This document shows, one piece after another, positions 21,134-21,867 of a DNA stretch of 21,867 nucleotides. The stretch is from Deltaproteobacteria bacterium (GTDB taxonomy: Bacteria; Desulfobacterota; GWC2-55-46). The stretch spans positions 1 through 21,867 of the forward strand of contig JAKAIQ010000005.1 of the NCBI GenBank assembly GCA_021825035.1. Direction: 5' to 3'. The position numbers and the translations under genes are program-made. Within the stretch, counting starts at the first letter, position 1; every line of letters starts with the position of its first letter. Under the pieces are notes generated by a model. The model was not told where the DNA came from. It searched no databases and saw only the letters and a list, made by a program, of their open reading frames with translations.

Positions 21134-21867
21134 TTACTTCGCCCCTTTGCCTAACAATACGACCTGAACTGTCTTGAGAATGATATAGATATCGAGGAAC
21201 AAACTTGAATTCTTGATATAGAAAAGGTCGTATTGAATCTTCTCCCTTGCGTCTTCCAACGTCTTTCCATGCGGGTAATTTACCTGCGCCCAGCCTGTGA
21301 TGCCAGGTTTTACACAGTGTCTGATGGAAAAATATGGAATGTATCTCTCGAACTCGTTTACCTCGTCCTCGATAAGCGCTCTTGGCCCGATAAAGCTCAT
21401 CTCTCCTTTCAGGACATTCCACATCTGTGGTATCTCGTCAATCCTGAAAGTTCTTATTATTCTGCCAATCCTGGTTATCCTCGGGTCGCATTCGCTTCCC
21501 GCCAATGCTCTTTCGTCTTCCCTGCCGCATTCCATGGAGCGGAACTTAAAAAGATAAAAAGGCATTCCTTTAAGCCCCACCCTTTTCTGCCTGTAGAAAA
21601 CAGGCCCTCTGGATTCAAGCTTGATCAATATCGCGGCAAGCGCGCCGACGGGCAGCGTTACGACAAGCCCTGTCATCGACAGTGCGAAATCAAGAACCCT
21701 TTTTATCCTCAGGTTGTAAAAATTCTTCCTGACGCCCGCAATCTGAGTCGAGACAAACCAAAAGTCGTTCAAATGCTCTACCGGAATCTTGCCGAACAAT
21801 TCTTCATAGAATGATGCGGCATTGTACACCTCCATGCCGTTCATCTTAATTTCGCGGGAGATCGGAA
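21134..21867 (-). CDS. Polyprenyl glycosylphosphotransferase, C-terminal part (runs off right edge)
   Basis: The frame is open to the right edge, so the N-terminus is missing, although an internal ATG at 21844 could mislead. The visible part ends the CoA-binding-like region (GMEVYNAASFYEELFGKIPV), then has a membrane segment (DFALSMTGLVVTLPVGALAA) and the catalytic domain: FYRQKRVGLKG, KFRSME, DEIPQMWNVLKGEMS, FIGPRAL and KPGITGWAQV. These are signatures of the WbaP/EpsB/WcaJ family, which starts repeat-unit synthesis by moving a sugar 1-phosphate onto undecaprenyl phosphate. Such proteins are usually about 450-470 residues with an N-terminal membrane region, so roughly half is present. The text before the membrane segment resembles the EpsB type found in exosortase-linked EPS clusters. 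Confidence 0.93.
   Translation of the reverse strand, partial: PISREIKMNGMEVYNAASFYEELFGKIPVEHLNDFWFVSTQIAGVRKNFYNLRIKRVLDFALSMTGLVVTLPVGALAAILIKLESRGPVFYRQKRVGLKGMPFYLFKFRSMECGREDERALAGSECDPRITRIGRIIRTFRIDEIPQMWNVLKGEMSFIGPRALIEDEVNEFERYIPYFSIRHCVKPGITGWAQVNYPHGKTLEDAREKIQYDLFYIKNSSLFLDIYIILKTVQVVLLGKGAK

Noticed and set aside
21134..21844. Reading the sugar transferase as a complete short (236-residue) WcaJ-like protein
   Set aside because: The frame stays open past the ATG at 21844 to the window edge, and the upstream residues continue the domain found before the membrane segment in long EpsB-type proteins.

Overview
The window is one long polysaccharide (O-antigen or capsule type) gene cluster. 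All 22 supported genes lie on the minus strand, so transcription runs from the right edge (21867) to the left edge (1). Both edges cut a gene: a sugar-phosphate transferase on the right and a glycosyltransferase on the left. Spacing is tight, with many 4-20 base gaps or short overlaps, which suggests one or a few long operons. I see no rRNA, tRNA, CRISPR array, insertion sequence or integrase. The organism looks like a Gram-negative bacterium, because the cluster has a Wzm/Wzt ABC exporter whose ATPase carries a C-terminal glycan-binding-type domain, plus CDP-deoxyhexose genes. The EpsB-type initiating transferase and NusG-like regulator would fit a Desulfobacterota/Nitrospirota-like lineage, but this taxonomic guess is weak.

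Right part (about 19.5-21.9 kb) is initiation and control: the C-terminal half of a polyprenyl glycosylphosphotransferase, a PHP-type (CpsB/CapC-like) phosphatase, and a NusG-family antiterminator with a likely GTG start. A non-coding leader of about 227 bases follows, with a G-rich hairpin.

Middle part (12.1-19.3 kb) makes a CDP-sugar: rfbF, rfbG and rfbH lead to a CDP-3,6-dideoxy-4-ketohexose type product. A NeuB-SAF-cupin fusion, a HAD phosphatase and a TPP-dependent acetolactate-synthase-like enzyme resembling YerE (branched-chain sugar synthesis) follow. The E3 reductase normally paired with RfbH is not in the window, and neither is a CMP-sugar synthetase for a NeuB product.

The next part (4.2-12.1 kb) is the unusual one: a small EamA/SMR-type membrane protein and a GT2 glycosyltransferase, then three different radical SAM proteins (one fused to an N-terminal Rossmann-like domain), a GDP-mannose-hydrolase-like Nudix protein, a short-chain dehydrogenase, a gluconokinase-family kinase and a cyclase-family (kynurenine-formamidase-like) hydrolase. 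I know of no characterised pathway with this enzyme set. It may make or modify an unusual sugar or non-carbohydrate substituent.

Left part (1-3.9 kb) is export and assembly: Wzm, Wzt and two GT2 glycosyltransferases. Taken together, a nucleotide-activated, possibly branched or radically modified sugar is made in the cytoplasm, built into a lipid-linked glycan by the GT2 enzymes, and exported by Wzm/Wzt. The in-cluster NusG paralogue probably keeps RNA polymerase going through the long operon.
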